Shown: positions 43,881 through 55,814 of the stretch, one piece after another
Layout of the letters: the number at the start of each line of letters is the position of its first letter
Numbering within the stretch: the first letter of the stretch is position 1
NCBI RefSeq assembly: GCF_005222785.1
Contig: NZ_STGH01000002.1
Span: forward strand, 248,001 to 312,000
Reading direction: 5' to 3'
DNA length: 64,000 bases
From: Rhodobacter sp. SY28-1
Lineage (GTDB): Bacteria; Pseudomonadota; Alphaproteobacteria; Rhodobacterales; Rhodobacteraceae
The notes under the pieces: generated by a model
What the model was told of the DNA's origin: nothing
The model's database searches: none
What the model saw: only the letters and a program-made list of their open reading frames with translations
Made by a program: the position numbers and the translations under genes

Positions 43881-44483
43881 CTACCGCCCCGACTTCCACC
43901 CGCCCCTGGCCCGGATCTCGGTCGACGACGCATCGTTCATCGGCAAATTCACGAAGGCCCAGACCGGAGCCTTTCGTCCGCGCAAATTCTCGCCCCGGTC
44001 GACCTGATGCACCCGGAACGCCCGCGCCGCGACCGACAACCGCGCTTGCACGCCCGCCCCCGGCCGCGCGAGCACCCCCACGGCCACGCTGCGCAGGATG
44101 TCGCGCCAGCGGCCCCACCGGTGGAACTGCACCAGGTTGTCCGCCCCCATCAGCCAGACGAAGGTCACGCCGGGATAGATCGCCTTCAGCCGGTCAATCG
44201 TATCCGCCGTCGCCCGCGTCCCCAGCCGCTCTTCCAGCGCCGTGATCTTCACCCGCGGGTCCCGCATCACCGCCTTCGCCCGCGCGATCCGATCCGCCAA
44301 AGGCGCCGGTTGCCGCGCCTTGAGCGGGTTCGCGGGCGTCACCAGCCACCAGACCTGGTCCAGCCCCATCCGCTTCAGCGCCTCACGCGTGATGTGCACA
44401 TGGCCGTCGTGGGCCGGGTCGAAGGACCCGCCCAGAAGGCCAATGACCATTCCCCTGGTCGCAATCGGAAACCCCTGCCGCAT
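43881..44483 (-). CDS. nadD: Nicotinate-nucleotide adenylyltransferase
   Basis: The 200-residue enzyme makes deamido-NAD from nicotinate mononucleotide and ATP. The nucleotidyltransferase motif [14 protein letters not shown] is at residues 18-31, LVTPANPLK follows, and the C-terminal signature appears as [11 protein letters not shown]. An ATG at codon 12 is an alternative start that would begin just before the motif. Confidence 0.93.
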   Translation of the reverse strand: MRQGFPIATRGMVIGLLGGSFDPAHDGHVHITREALKRMGLDQVWWLVTPANPLKARQPAPLADRIARAKAVMRDPRVKITALEERLGTRATADTIDRLKAIYPGVTFVWLMGADNLVQFHRWGRWRDILRSVAVGVLARPGAGVQARLSVAARAFRVHQVDRGENLRGRKAPVWAFVNLPMNDASSTEIRARGGWKSGR

Positions 44484-44579
44484 GGCCCCCCGCTGCCAGT
44501 CCCTGCGATCAATTGACCGCAGGAGGCGCGTCTTTACAATGGCCTGCCGGTTCAGAGACGCATCTTCACGCGTTGCTTT

Positions 44580-45143
44580 TCATCCGCAGGCCACATCCTC
44601 CTGCATGACCTGTTCCCACAGAACGGTCGGATCGGCGCCCGGAACCAGTCCGTCGCCCTGCTGACCCGTGAAGGCGGCCATCCCGTGCTGGATCATCCAG
44701 GACGGATCATGCTGCGGCACACCCGAGGTCCTGAGCGCGTTACACAGGATGTCGCGCTGGGTCATGCCAGGGTCGGCGTAACGTTGGATGGCCTCGCCAA
44801 GGCTGGCCCTTTCCGCCTCGGACTGGGCGTCGTTCAGCTGCATCGTCAGCACCTCGCCAGCCTGATGCGCGGTGGGATCGGCGACCCGCCTGACGTCGAA
44901 AGACGATCGCATCAGCATCAGGACATAGAGCTCCGCAGCAGCATCCCAGTTGCCGTCACGGCCACAGGCCAGCACGCCCAATGCCAGATCCGGGGGCGAC
45001 AGACGTGGATCGGCCGTGGTCATCGTCACGCAGCCCGGATCGACAGTCGGTGCAAGGTTTCCCGGCGCCTCGTTATTCGTCACCTGGGCCGCGGCTCCGC
45101 CTGCCGTCAATAGCGTCAACGCCAAAGACAATCTTGCCTGCAT
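44580..45143 (-). CDS. Secreted protein of unknown function
   Basis: The 187-residue precursor starts with a clean signal peptide (ARLSLALTLLTAGGAAAQ) and has four cysteines in the mature part (CVTM, ACGRDG, LCNA, VACG). Helical stretches dominate. It lies divergent from ettA with 140 bases between them. I do not recognise a family. Confidence 0.7.
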   Translation of the reverse strand: MQARLSLALTLLTAGGAAAQVTNNEAPGNLAPTVDPGCVTMTTADPRLSPPDLALGVLACGRDGNWDAAAELYVLMLMRSSFDVRRVADPTAHQAGEVLTMQLNDAQSEAERASLGEAIQRYADPGMTQRDILCNALRTSGVPQHDPSWMIQHGMAAFTGQQGDGLVPGADPTVLWEQVMQEDVACG

Positions 45144-45283
45144 CCTGCACCTCCAGTTTCACTGCAGCCCAAAGGCCGTTTCCGCAGGCGAATGCCAAGT
45201 CTGGATCCCCGCACCCTTCCCGTTGCAGCGCCGCCCCTTCATCGCTACATACGCGCCAACCCCAAGGATCCCCGGAGCACGTC

Positions 45284-46939
45284 ATGGCCAGCTATCAATA
45301 TGTCTACCACATGGAGAACGTCTCAAAGACCTACCCGGGCGGCAAGACCTGCTTTGAGAACATCCACCTGAACTTCCTGCCCGGGGTGAAGATCGGCGTC
45401 GTCGGCGTCAACGGCGCGGGCAAGTCGACCCTTCTGAAGATCATGGCCGGGATGGACAAGGACTTCAAAGGCGAGGCCTGGGCCGCCAAGGGCGCCAAGG
45501 TCGGCTACCTCGCGCAGGAGCCCTACCTCGACCCCGCGCTCACCGCGAAGGAAAACGTCATGCTCGGCGTCGCGGCCCAGCAGGCGATCCTCGACCGCTA
45601 CAATGAACTCGCCATGAACTACTCGGACGAAACCGCGGACGAGATGGCCGCCCTCCAGGACCAGATCGACGCCCAGAACCTGTGGGAGCTGGAGGCGACC
45701 GTCGGCGTCGCGATGGACGCGCTCCGCTGCCCGCCGGACGATGCCGATGTCACCACGCTTTCCGGCGGGGAACGCCGCCGCGTCGCGCTCTGCAAGCTTT
45801 TGCTCGAAAAGCCCGACATGCTCCTCTTGGACGAACCAACCAACCACCTCGACGCCGAATCCATCGCCTGGCTGCAAAAACACCTGATCGACTACAAGGG
45901 CACGATCCTGATCGTCACCCACGACCGCTACTTCCTCGACGACATCACCGGCTGGATCCTGGAACTCGACCGCGGCCGGGGCATCCCCTACGAAGGCAAC
46001 TACTCCGCCTGGCTGGACCAGAAGGCCAAGCGGATGGCGCAAGAGGCCCGTGAGGACAAGACCAAGCAGAAGGCCCTGGAAAAGGAACTGGAGTGGATCC
46101 GCTCCGGCGCCAAGGCGCGGCAGGCCAAGGGCAAGGCTCGCCTCAACCGCTATAACGAGATGGCAAGCCAGACCGTCACCGAACGCGCCACCACCGCGCA
46201 GATCATCATCCCGAACGGCGAACGCCTGGGGAACAAGGTGATCGAGGTCGAGGGCCTGAAGAAAGCGATGGGCGACAAGCTTCTGATCGAGGACCTGTCC
46301 TTCACCGTCCCCCCCGGCGCCATCGTCGGCGTCATCGGCCCGAACGGCGCGGGCAAGTCGACCCTGTTCCGCATGATCACCGGTCAGGAAAAGCCCGACG
46401 CCGGCACGATCAAGCTGGGTGACACGGTGAAACTGGCTTATGTCGACCAGTCGCGCGACGCGCTCGACCCGAACAAAAACGTGTGGGAGGAAATTTCCGG
46501 CGGGGCCGAGGTTATCCACCTGGGCGACATGGCGATGAACTCCCGCGTCTATACGGGGGCCTTCAACTTCAAGGGCACCGACCAGCAGAAGAAGGTCGGC
46601 CTCCTGTCGGGCGGGGAGCGGAACCGCGTCCACATGGCCAAGCTGTTGAAGTCGGGCGGCAACGTGCTGCTGCTTGACGAACCGACCAACGACCTTGACG
46701 TCGAAACCTTGCAGGCCCTCGAAGCCGCCATCGAAGACTTCGCCGGCTGCGCGATCATCATCAGCCACGACCGCTTCTTCCTCGACCGTCTCTGCACCCA
46801 CATCCTCGCCTTCGAAGGCGACGCCCATGTGGAATGGTTCGAGGGCAACTTCCAGGCCTACGAGGAAGACAAGGTCCGCCGGTTGGGACCGGATGCGCTG
46901 GAGCCGAAGCGGGTGAAGTACAAGCGGTTTGCCCGGTGA
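45284..46939 (+). CDS. ettA: Energy-dependent translational throttle protein EttA
   Basis: The 551-residue ABC-F protein has two ATPase domains: GVNGAGKSTLLK with LSGGERRRVALC, and GPNGAGKSTLFR with LSGGERNRVHMA. The EttA arm is present in the first domain (AMNYSDETADEMAAL) and the linker contains the basic stretch RSGAKARQAKGKARLN. EttA binds the ribosomal E site and gates early elongation by ATP level. The ATG at 45284 is chosen; upstream frame is non-coding. Confidence 0.95.
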   Translation: MASYQYVYHMENVSKTYPGGKTCFENIHLNFLPGVKIGVVGVNGAGKSTLLKIMAGMDKDFKGEAWAAKGAKVGYLAQEPYLDPALTAKENVMLGVAAQQAILDRYNELAMNYSDETADEMAALQDQIDAQNLWELEATVGVAMDALRCPPDDADVTTLSGGERRRVALCKLLLEKPDMLLLDEPTNHLDAESIAWLQKHLIDYKGTILIVTHDRYFLDDITGWILELDRGRGIPYEGNYSAWLDQKAKRMAQEAREDKTKQKALEKELEWIRSGAKARQAKGKARLNRYNEMASQTVTERATTAQIIIPNGERLGNKVIEVEGLKKAMGDKLLIEDLSFTVPPGAIVGVIGPNGAGKSTLFRMITGQEKPDAGTIKLGDTVKLAYVDQSRDALDPNKNVWEEISGGAEVIHLGDMAMNSRVYTGAFNFKGTDQQKKVGLLSGGERNRVHMAKLLKSGGNVLLLDEPTNDLDVETLQALEAAIEDFAGCAIIISHDRFFLDRLCTHILAFEGDAHVEWFEGNFQAYEEDKVRRLGPDALEPKRVKYKRFAR

Positions 46940-47829
46940 GATGGGGCTGGCTGGCACTGGTGGTAGGCCTCGCGCTTACCGCCTGCGCCAAGCCGCCCGT
47001 GGCTGCAAAGCCGCCGCTCTACACCACCAACACCGCCGCCAGCCCTGAACAGATCACCTTCCTTTTGCCCGGCGCGCTGACCACTACGCGCATCTTCGGC
47101 CCCGCGAACGGCTGGGACAGCCCCCGCCACCGCGTCGTGGAATACCGGCTTCCCGGCATGCGGGGCGAGCCGCTGAACCCGCCCCTCGACCTTGACCGGT
47201 CCGCCCGCTGGATCGCCGACTACGCCAACCGCTACCCTGACGCGCGGATCAACCTCCTCGGCTATTCGACCGGCGCCGCCATCGCCATCGAGGCCACAGG
47301 CCGGATCGACCGGGCCGAGAGGGTGCAGGTCATCGCCATCTCCAGCCCCACCCCCTTCCCCGGCGCGGCTTTGGCCTTTGTCCGGGGCGGGCTTGGCGTG
47401 GCCGGTTCGGCGCTTGCCACCGGCAGCTTCTCCGCCAAGACCGTCTGGGACGAGTATTTCATCACCCTCTACCTCGGCTCCGGCTGGCGCGTGTCCCCCG
47501 AAAAGCGCGCGATGGCCGACCGCCTGCGTGAGGCCTTCAAGGACCAGATCAACACGCCCGGCGAGGGCCGGGGCCGCTCGCAATCCGCCAGCCTCCTCCT
47601 CTGGTCTCTCTCGCCCGAGGCGCAGGCGTCGAAGGCCCGGATCACCTTCTTCCACGGCGAGAACGACCCGATCTTCCCGCTCCCCGGAGTGCGCCGCCTT
47701 GGCGAGCGCCTGAACGCGCCGGTCTGCGTCCTGCCCCAGGACGGCCACATGCCGCTCCTCTCCCGCGCCGACCTGATGGACCGAGTGGAGCGCATCCTGC
47801 AGGGCACGAACACCACGCCTTGCGGGTAG
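46936..47829 (+). CDS. Alpha/beta-hydrolase lipoprotein
   Basis: The GTG at 46936 overlaps the ettA stop (GTGA). The 297-residue precursor has a lipoprotein signal, WLALVVGLALTAC, with the lipid-carrying Cys at residue 17. The hydrolase core includes INLLGYSTGAAIAIEA, an unusual nucleophile elbow with Ser flanked by Tyr and Thr, and FFHGENDPIFPL with GHMPLL supplying Asp and His. A lipase or esterase anchored in the envelope is likely. Confidence 0.7.
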   Translation: MRWGWLALVVGLALTACAKPPVAAKPPLYTTNTAASPEQITFLLPGALTTTRIFGPANGWDSPRHRVVEYRLPGMRGEPLNPPLDLDRSARWIADYANRYPDARINLLGYSTGAAIAIEATGRIDRAERVQVIAISSPTPFPGAALAFVRGGLGVAGSALATGSFSAKTVWDEYFITLYLGSGWRVSPEKRAMADRLREAFKDQINTPGEGRGRSQSASLLLWSLSPEAQASKARITFFHGENDPIFPLPGVRRLGERLNAPVCVLPQDGHMPLLSRADLMDRVERILQGTNTTPCG

Positions 47830-47889
47830 GTGGCGGACGACGGCCTGCCTGGCAGGTCGATGCCTGCGTCGACCCTTTGCGCGCAACCC

Positions 47890-47911
47890 GTAGGTCGGGC
47901 TTCAGCCCGAC
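47890..47911 (+). repeat. REP-like element 1 (GTAG palindrome)
   Basis: GTAG is followed by GTCGGGC-TTCA-GCCCGAC, a perfect seven-base stem. The 5' GTAG head is the mark of RAYT-mobilised REP elements. Confidence 0.7.
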
Positions 47912-47999
47912 TCCTTTTCCCACCTTTCATCCCCGCGAAAGCAGGGAGCCGCAGCCGCCCAACCAACCACCCAGCTCCGAGGGGCTGAGACACCCACCC

Positions 48000-48021
48000 G
48001 TAGGGTGCGTTACAGCGCACC
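48000..48021 (+). repeat. REP-like element 2 (GTAG palindrome)
   Basis: GTAG is followed by GGTGCGT-TACA-GCGCACC, a seven-base stem with one G-U pair. It shares the first ten bases with element 4. Confidence 0.7.
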
Positions 48022-48129
48022 ACCCTGCGAAACGCCCACCACCGGACCTCCCTCCCCCTCGTGGGGAGGGGTAGGGGTGGGGGGCACAACCCCAACCATC
48101 CAAACCCACCGTCTCCGCCTGCACCGAGA

Positions 48130-48152
48130 GTAGGGTGGGCACCCTGCCCACC
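48130..48152 (+). repeat. REP-like element 3 (GTAG palindrome)
   Basis: GTAG is followed by GGTGGGC-ACCCT-GCCCACC, a perfect seven-base stem. Confidence 0.7.
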
Positions 48153-48626
48153 ACCCCGCCCAACAAAGGGCGGCGCCCTCCCTCGGGCGGGCACCCCAAC
48201 GGCAGATCGAAGCACTTTATCCCTCAACCCCTCCCACCGCAGTTCAAGTGACCGCCGCCTCAAAGCGCCCTCCCGGGGGGATGATGGGCGATCAGAAATC
48301 CTCCAGTGTAGGATTTCCGCGAAGAACGCCCGGCCCGTGGCCAGGCAGTGGGGAGGGCGCGTCCCGGCGGGCTTACGACCTTGATTCCAAGCCGGGCGGG
48401 GGGTATCTAGTCCCGCTTTGCTGAACCCAAGCCAGCTATCCTCACAACCTTGCATGCGCTAATATTCACGCAACTCAGTGATTGTACGATATCACCTGCC
48501 GATCCGGAATGTTAGTTCAGGCGGGATTTTTGAAAAGAGATCCGGCGCCAGTTCATCTTGCCTTTTGCCACGAGATTGACTACTATATTTCAAATTCTCC
48601 AGCGTCATAAATTGAGGTAATCACTA

Positions 48627-49417
48627 ATGAGGGTAAGTGCAAAAATTGTTGTTATTGCAGGTCTTTTTCTCGCTTTTCTTTATGGTCTTAATTTCATTTA
48701 TGCGGTGTCGAAGGGCAAAGAAGGTGGCACGTTTGGAGATACCTTCGGCGCAGTGAACGCACTATTCTCTGGATCAGCTTTGTATTTTCTTGTGCTTGCC
48801 TTTTTTCTCAGCGCGAGGAGTTAAGCATCATGCGAGAAGAGCGCAACGAGAACCGCAAATTAGTGTCTGAGCAACAGAAACTGTTCGGCGCACAGAAGAA
48901 CGCGCTCGACAAACAAGTGTTCGAACAATCATTTTACTCACTGCTTTCTTTGATAAATCAGGAAAAGGCTCGCCTTCTGAAAGACAATCCGCGCGCAAGA
49001 ATCCAGCTACCTGAAATTCAAAGGATCAGTGGTGCCGTCAATGATCTCTTGCTTAACTTTGCTATTGAATCGCAGTTTGATCCAGCGAAGAAATTGGAAC
49101 TTGATCTGTTGGCGGATCAGTCCTTCAACTTAGTAAATTTGCTTTCATCTTTGGTAGATTTAGTTGAGAATTTTCACGGCAACGATGCTGAGAAGTCTCG
49201 GTACTTTTCCATGGTACAGGGGTTGATTGACTATCATATCGCAGTTTGCTTTTCTTGGTTTCATGGCTGTAGCGGGGGACAGAACAAAGAAATTGCGCGC
49301 GCGTACTCGAAACTATCAATTCCTTTTTCGACCTCCCCGGCAATTCGAGACGCAATGGATATAATTTTGGCTCGTTTTGAAGGTAAGCGCCCCGCAGCGA
49401 CTGGTGTCGAATACTAG
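48627..49417 (+). pseudogene. Putative phage abortive-infection (putAbiC-like) protein, frameshifted
   Basis: The first frame gives 65 residues: a membrane helix (VVIAGLFLAFLYGLNFIYA), the motif GGTFGDTFGAVNALFSGSAL and a second helix, then a stop. A -1 shift at a run of six T (about 48801-48806) would continue directly with QREELSIMREERNENRKLV and the frame ending at 49417, including VFEQSFYSLLSLIN and the later helical part. Two N-terminal helices with GTFGD, a coiled region and FxxxFYxLL are the layout of the putative AbiC family. Lower GC than its neighbours and surrounding REP elements mark it as acquired. Programmed slippage rather than decay is possible. Confidence 0.6.
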
Positions 49418-49439
49418 AATTCTAGTAGTTTAGCGAGCC

Positions 49440-49461
49440 GTAGGGTGCGTGATTTCACGCA
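49440..49461 (+). repeat. REP-like element 4 (GTAG palindrome)
   Basis: GTAG is followed by G and TGCGTGA-TT-TCACGCA, a perfect seven-base stem, 23 bases after the abortive-infection-like gene. Confidence 0.7.
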
Positions 49462-50524
49462 ACATCCGCCTTCGCCACCCAGATTCCATACTAATCTTTC
49501 TCTGCTACAGCGTCACTCCCCGACCCCTATCCTTAACACCCCCCTAACGCCCACACCCAACTCCTTGATATCCCTGCCTCCCCCACCCCCGTCCTGCGTG
49601 GACAAGCCCCCCTTGCGGCCCCTACACTCCCCGCTGAACGGAGGCCCGCCATGACCGACTACCAGACCCTCATCGACGCCCCCACCTGGGCCTTCATCCA
49701 GAAGACCAACGACTCCTACCCCGAGAACACCGCGACCCTCTCCATCGCTGACCAGCGGGCGATCTACGACCGGATGTGCGCGGCCTTCGACAGCCCCTAC
49801 CCGGCCGGAGTGACCTCCCACGACCAACCCATCGCCGGCGTCCCCTGCCGCATCTATCCGGGCGCGCAACCCACTGTCCTCTACCTCCACGGCGGCGGCT
49901 TCGTGGTCGGCGGCCTCCATTCCCACGACGGGGTCTGCGCCGACATCCGGGGGGCGACCGGCTTGACCGTCGTCTCCGCCGACTATCGCCTCTCCCCCGA
50001 ACACAAACACCCCGCCGCCTTCGACGACGCCTGCGCCGTGGCCCGCGCCCTCGCCGCCAAAGGCCCCCTGATCCTGGTCGGCGACAGCGCCGGGGCCAAC
50101 CTCGCCGCTGCCGCCTGCCACGCCCTCCGGGGAAACCCGCAGATCAAGGGCCAGATCCTGATCTACCCCGGCCTCGGCGGAGACCTCACCCAAGGCAGCT
50201 ACCTCACCTACGCCCATGCCCCCATGCTTACCCGCGACGACGTCCTTTTCTACAAGGACATCCGCCACGATGGCCCCGCGCCGGACGCAGACCCCACCGT
50301 CAGCCCATTGCAGGACACCGACTTCACCGGCCTGCCCCCGACCCTTGCCATTGCCGCCGAATGCGACCCCCTCGCAGATGACGCCCCCGCCTATGCCGGG
50401 GAAATCCGGAAAGCCGGAGGCCGCGCCCAGTCAATCACCGAACCTGGCCTCGTCCACGGCTACCTGCGCGCCCGACACTCAGTCCCCCGCGCCACCGCAA
50501 GCTTTCAGCGGATCACCGACACTA

Positions 50525-52015
<1,491 letters not shown>

Positions 52016-52155
52016 GGGCAAAGGCCGACCGCCCCGTGCAAACAGGGTGTCATGCGCGTCCGGTCTGGGTTTCAGAGGGTCATGCGGCCTGACTGCCGCA
52101 ATGGCCCCGATTTACGCCTGTTTTTTCGGCAGGGCCAATGCCAAGTTATGCAGAC

Positions 52156-53049
52156 CTATTCCGTTTCTGCATAATCCTGCGCCAGTGCCTCGGCGGCAGC
52201 CCAGACGCGGGACGACAGGGCGCGGCCCCGTGCGGCGTTGCGATAAAGGCGTATCTCCATCGGCAGCTCCGGCGCCACGACCTCCAGCCGGGAAGAGGCC
52301 AGGTCCTCGGCCACCAACCGACGCGGCAGCCACACGACGCCATGGCCTTGCAGCGCCATCGACTTCATCGCCTCGGCCATCGAGGCCTCATTCACATGCG
52401 CGACATAGGCCTTGGGCGCGCCCTCCTGAGTCTGGGCGATCTGCGCCAGCTTGCCCAGAAAGGACCCGCGCGAATATTGCACCAGAGGCATCCCCTCGGT
52501 CGCCCAGGCACGGGGCCAGCCGGGGCGCGCGACGGCGGCAAGGCTGTCCTTTCCCACGACGACGAAGGGGAAGCCCCGCCCCAGCGGCACCTCGACGCCC
52601 GGATGGTGATAGGTCAGGAAGAAGTCATAGCCGCCCTCGGTCAGCGCGGTGATGCAGCGGTCAAAGTTGTCGGGCATGACCCGGCTGGCGACCGGGCCGA
52701 TGCGGTCCTGCACCTGCATCAGCCAGACCGGAAGAAACGTCACCGCCAGCGAATGCAGCGAGGTCAGCGCGATCTGCGGCACGCCGACATGGGCGCGGTG
52801 GCGGAAGGCATCGCGGCTGGCGGTCAGCATCCGCAGCACCTCCTCCGCCGTCTCGCGGAACTGGCGGCCCTCGTCGGTGAGGGCGACCGGATGGCTGTCG
52901 CGGCTGACCAGGCCCACGCCCAGCCAATCCTCCAGCGCGCGGATCCGACGGCTGAAGGCGCTTTGCGTGACGCCCCGCGCCTCGGCCGCACGCGAAAAGC
53001 TGCGGGCCTCGGCCAGTGCCAGGAAATCCTCCAGCCAGTTCAGGTCCAA
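52156..53049 (-). CDS. LysR-family transcriptional regulator
   Basis: The 297-residue protein begins LDLNWLEDFLALAEARSF with a LysR helix-turn-helix (FSRAAEARGVTQSAFSRRI), followed by a two-lobed effector domain. The start is TTG at 53049, with GGAGG five bases before it. It lies directly upstream of aspA on the same strand and may control it. The extended frame to 53163 is non-coding. Confidence 0.88.
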   Translation of the reverse strand: MDLNWLEDFLALAEARSFSRAAEARGVTQSAFSRRIRALEDWLGVGLVSRDSHPVALTDEGRQFRETAEEVLRMLTASRDAFRHRAHVGVPQIALTSLHSLAVTFLPVWLMQVQDRIGPVASRVMPDNFDRCITALTEGGYDFFLTYHHPGVEVPLGRGFPFVVVGKDSLAAVARPGWPRAWATEGMPLVQYSRGSFLGKLAQIAQTQEGAPKAYVAHVNEASMAEAMKSMALQGHGVVWLPRRLVAEDLASSRLEVVAPELPMEIRLYRNAARGRALSSRVWAAAEALAQDYAETE

Positions 53050-53222
53050 GGCCGCCCTCCGCTTTGGTCGATCATTGCCGCCGCGAGGTCGGCACTGCAA
53101 GCACCCGACGTGGGCCGCCGGGGCAATCGGCGTCGCGCGGAGCGGGATTGGGAAGGCCAGCAATGGGAACCCAAGGCCAACCGGACGCGTTACCGGCTCA
53201 GCGAACCAAACGGAGTTTACCC

Positions 53223-53300
53223 ATGAAAGGCGTCCTGGCCTGGCTGATCGGCATCCCGATCCCCATCATCATCATTCTCTACCTGGTCGATGTATTCTGA
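53223..53300 (+). CDS. 25-residue hydrophobic peptide
   Basis: The short frame encodes MKGVLAWLIGIPIPIIIIL plus six more residues: one membrane helix with two prolines. I recall closely similar short proteins in other Rhodobacteraceae, which suggests a genuine conserved membrane peptide of unknown function. It stands alone between lysR and aroA. Confidence 0.55.
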   Translation: MKGVLAWLIGIPIPIIIILYLVDVF

Positions 53301-53440
53301 CGACCAGGCCCCCCGGGCCGTCAACCCTTGCGGCCTGGGGGGACAAACCTTGACAGAAGCCTAACAGAAAAACCCAAGCCCTTGAAACCTCGCGGTTTCC
53401 CTGGTTTGTCCACCGTGGACACTTTGGGCGATGTCAGGCC

Positions 53441-54805
53441 TCAGCCCCGCTCGATTTCCGCCCCCAGGCCCCGCATCAGCCCCTCGAAAACCGGGAACGA
53501 GGTCTGGATCGGTGACCCGTCATCCACCGCGACCGGCGCCTTCGAGGCCAGCCCGCAGACCAAGAACGACATCGCGATCCGATGGTCGATATGGGTCGCA
53601 CAGGTGGCCCCGCCCGGCACCCCGCCCGGCCCCATGCCGTGGACGATCAGGGTATCCTCGTCTTCCTCGATCTTCACCCCGCAAGCCTCCAGGCCCCGCG
53701 CCATCGCGTCGATCCGGTCGCTCTCCTTGACCCGCAGCTCCTTGACGCCGCGCATCACCGTCTTGCCGGTGGAGAAGGCCGCAACGACCGACAGGACCGG
53801 GTACTCGTCGATCATCGACGGCGCCCGTTCCGGCGGGACGTCGATCCCCTTCATGTTGCCCGAGAACCGCACGCGCAGGTCGGCCACCGGCTCGCCGCCC
53901 TCTTCGCGGGGGTTCTGGAACTCGATCTCCGCCCCCATCTCGACCAGGGTCAGATAAAGCCCGTTGCGGGTCAGGTTCTGGGAAACTCCCGGCACCAGAA
54001 TGTCCGACCCCTCGACGATCAACGCGGCACAGACCGGGAAAGCGGCGGAGGACGGGTCACGCGGCACAGCGACCGTCTGCGGGCGCAGTTCGGGCTGGCC
54101 TGTCAGGGTGATGACATGGCCCTCGCCGGTCTTTTCGACCGACAGCTGAGCGCCGAAACCCACCAGCATCCGCTCGGAATGGTCCCGCGTCGGCTCCTTC
54201 TCGATCACCACCGTCTCACCCGGAGCATTCAGCCCCGCCAGCAGGACCGCCGACTTCACCTGCGCCGAAGCGACGGGCAGCGCATAGCGGATGGGCACCG
54301 GGTTCGCCGCGCCGACGATGGTCATCGGCAGGCGGCCACCCTTGCGGCCGTAGGCCCTCGCCCCGAACAGGGACAACGGGTCGGTGACCCGCCCCATCGG
54401 GCGCTTGCGCAAGCTGGCATCGCCAGTGAAGGTCGCGGTGATCGGCGTCGTCGCCATGGTCCCCATGATCAGCCGCGCGCCGGTGCCGGAGTTGCCGACG
54501 TCCAGCACATCCGCCGGCTCCTGGAACCCTCCGACCCCCACGCCGTTCACGGTCCAGGCCCCCTCACCATGCCGCGTGACGGTCGCGCCGAATGCCCGCA
54601 TCGCCTTGGCGGTGTCCAGCACGTCCTGGCCCTCCAGCAACCCGGAGATCTTGGTCTCCCCCACCGCCATCGCGCCGAAGATCAGCGACCGGTGCGAGAT
54701 CGACTTGTCGCCCGGCACCGCTGCCACGCCCTTCAACGGCCCGGACTTCCGGGATTTCATCGGTTGCGCGTCGCCATGGCCGGACATCATCGTCTCCCCT
54801 GTCAT
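53441..54805 (-). CDS. aroA: 3-phosphoshikimate 1-carboxyvinyltransferase (EPSP synthase), class II
   Basis: The 454-residue shikimate-pathway enzyme joins phosphoenolpyruvate to shikimate-3-phosphate. It has [19 protein letters not shown] near the N-terminus, [12 protein letters not shown] near residue 100, and [11 protein letters not shown], all in class II form. The PEP-site position that is Ala in the glyphosate-insensitive CP4 enzyme is Gly here. The chosen ATG is the first; another lies five codons on. Confidence 0.95.
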   Translation of the reverse strand: MTGETMMSGHGDAQPMKSRKSGPLKGVAAVPGDKSISHRSLIFGAMAVGETKISGLLEGQDVLDTAKAMRAFGATVTRHGEGAWTVNGVGVGGFQEPADVLDVGNSGTGARLIMGTMATTPITATFTGDASLRKRPMGRVTDPLSLFGARAYGRKGGRLPMTIVGAANPVPIRYALPVASAQVKSAVLLAGLNAPGETVVIEKEPTRDHSERMLVGFGAQLSVEKTGEGHVITLTGQPELRPQTVAVPRDPSSAAFPVCAALIVEGSDILVPGVSQNLTRNGLYLTLVEMGAEIEFQNPREEGGEPVADLRVRFSGNMKGIDVPPERAPSMIDEYPVLSVVAAFSTGKTVMRGVKELRVKESDRIDAMARGLEACGVKIEEDEDTLIVHGMGPGGVPGGATCATHIDHRIAMSFLVCGLASKAPVAVDDGSPIQTSFPVFEGLMRGLGAEIERG

Positions 54806-54896
54806 TCCGGAAAGCCTGATAGCGCAAGCGGATGCCGGGGTCCACGGCCCGCTTTTCGTGGCGGGGTGGGCGGGTGGGAGCCGTGGAAAGCGGGCC

Positions 54897-55586
54897 TTAG
54901 CGCCGCCGGAAGGTCAGGTAGTGCGGGCTACGGCCCTCGCGCAGGGCCTTCTGTTCGTAGCGGGTAGACAGCCAGTCGTCCCAGGCCCCGCCCTGCCCCG
55001 CCTCATGAACCAGATCGAACCCGGCCGGCGGCACCTCTTCCAGCGTCTGGCGGACATAATCCGGGATGTCAGTCGCCACCCGGAACTCGGTCCCCGGGGC
55101 CGTCACCCGCGCCAGGGCGTTCAGGTATTCCGGCGTCACAAAGCGGCGGCGGTGATGACGGGCCTTGGGCCAGGGGTCGGGGTAGTTCAGGAAGACCTTT
55201 GACAGGCAGGCATCCGGAAGGACGTCGAACAGATCGCGCACATCGCCCGGATGCAGCCAGAGGTTCGTGACCCCCGCCCCCCGGATCTTGCCCAGAAGCA
55301 TCGCGATGCCGTTCACGAAGGGCTCGGCCCCGATGATCGTCACGCCCGGGTTGCGGGCGGCCATGTGGACGAGGTGCTCACCCCCGCCGAAGCCGACTTC
55401 CAGCCAAAGCGGCCCGCGCACGAAGCCCAGATCCAGCACCTTGCGATCAGGGTTGTCGTCCCGCGTGACGCCGCGCAGGGTCAGTGGACCGAGGTCCTCG
55501 GCCAGATAGTCCTTCTGGCTGGCTCGCAGGGTCTTGCCCTTGATGCGGCCATAGAAGTTGCGGCGGGGGGCGGGTGCGTCGGACAT
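54897..55586 (-). CDS. trmB: tRNA (guanine-N7)-methyltransferase
   Basis: The 229-residue enzyme methylates G46 of tRNAs using SAM. The SAM site is [16 protein letters not shown] near residue 65, and [16 protein letters not shown] is the catalytic landmark. The N-terminus [14 protein letters not shown] is typical for alphaproteobacteria. It lies downstream of metK on the same strand, separated by the opposing GYD gene. Confidence 0.95.
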   Translation of the reverse strand: MSDAPAPRRNFYGRIKGKTLRASQKDYLAEDLGPLTLRGVTRDDNPDRKVLDLGFVRGPLWLEVGFGGGEHLVHMAARNPGVTIIGAEPFVNGIAMLLGKIRGAGVTNLWLHPGDVRDLFDVLPDACLSKVFLNYPDPWPKARHHRRRFVTPEYLNALARVTAPGTEFRVATDIPDYVRQTLEEVPPAGFDLVHEAGQGGAWDDWLSTRYEQKALREGRSPHYLTFRRR

Positions 55587-55814
55587 GGCGCGCTTTAGAA
55601 CCGGGTGCCAGGATGGTCAAGCCAGACCCGCGCCCGCAAGCCGTCAGCCACAGGAGACGACTGGGTCAAAGTGCCGCCACATCGGACGCAGGACCGTCCC
55701 GACCCCCACGCATTCAGATCCAACAATACTTTCAGCCCCAAGCGTGCTACTGTCCCGGCTTGGCACTTGACCCGCGGGCAATGGGCCGACGGGCGGTGCC
55801 TGGGGAGACAGAGG

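Larger units (their letters stand above)
47830..48626. other. Gene-free, repeat-rich spacer
   Basis: These 797 bases contain no convincing gene on either strand. The left half (to about 48400) is a mosaic of palindromic repeats: three GTAG-headed hairpins, a G/C-rich pair around 48052-48090 (CTCCCCCTC with GGGGAGGGG) and other short inverted repeats. From about 48420 the sequence becomes clearly lower in GC, continuing into the abortive-infection-like gene. Confidence 0.7.

Noticed and set aside
47890-48152. CRISPR array
   Set aside because: The palindromes differ in stem sequence and spacing, and no regular repeat-spacer unit exists here or elsewhere in the window.
47830-48420. Possible genes in the repeat-rich spacer
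   Set aside because: Frames are Pro/Arg/Gly-rich on both strands and run through palindromic repeats; none has a plausible start or family resemblance.
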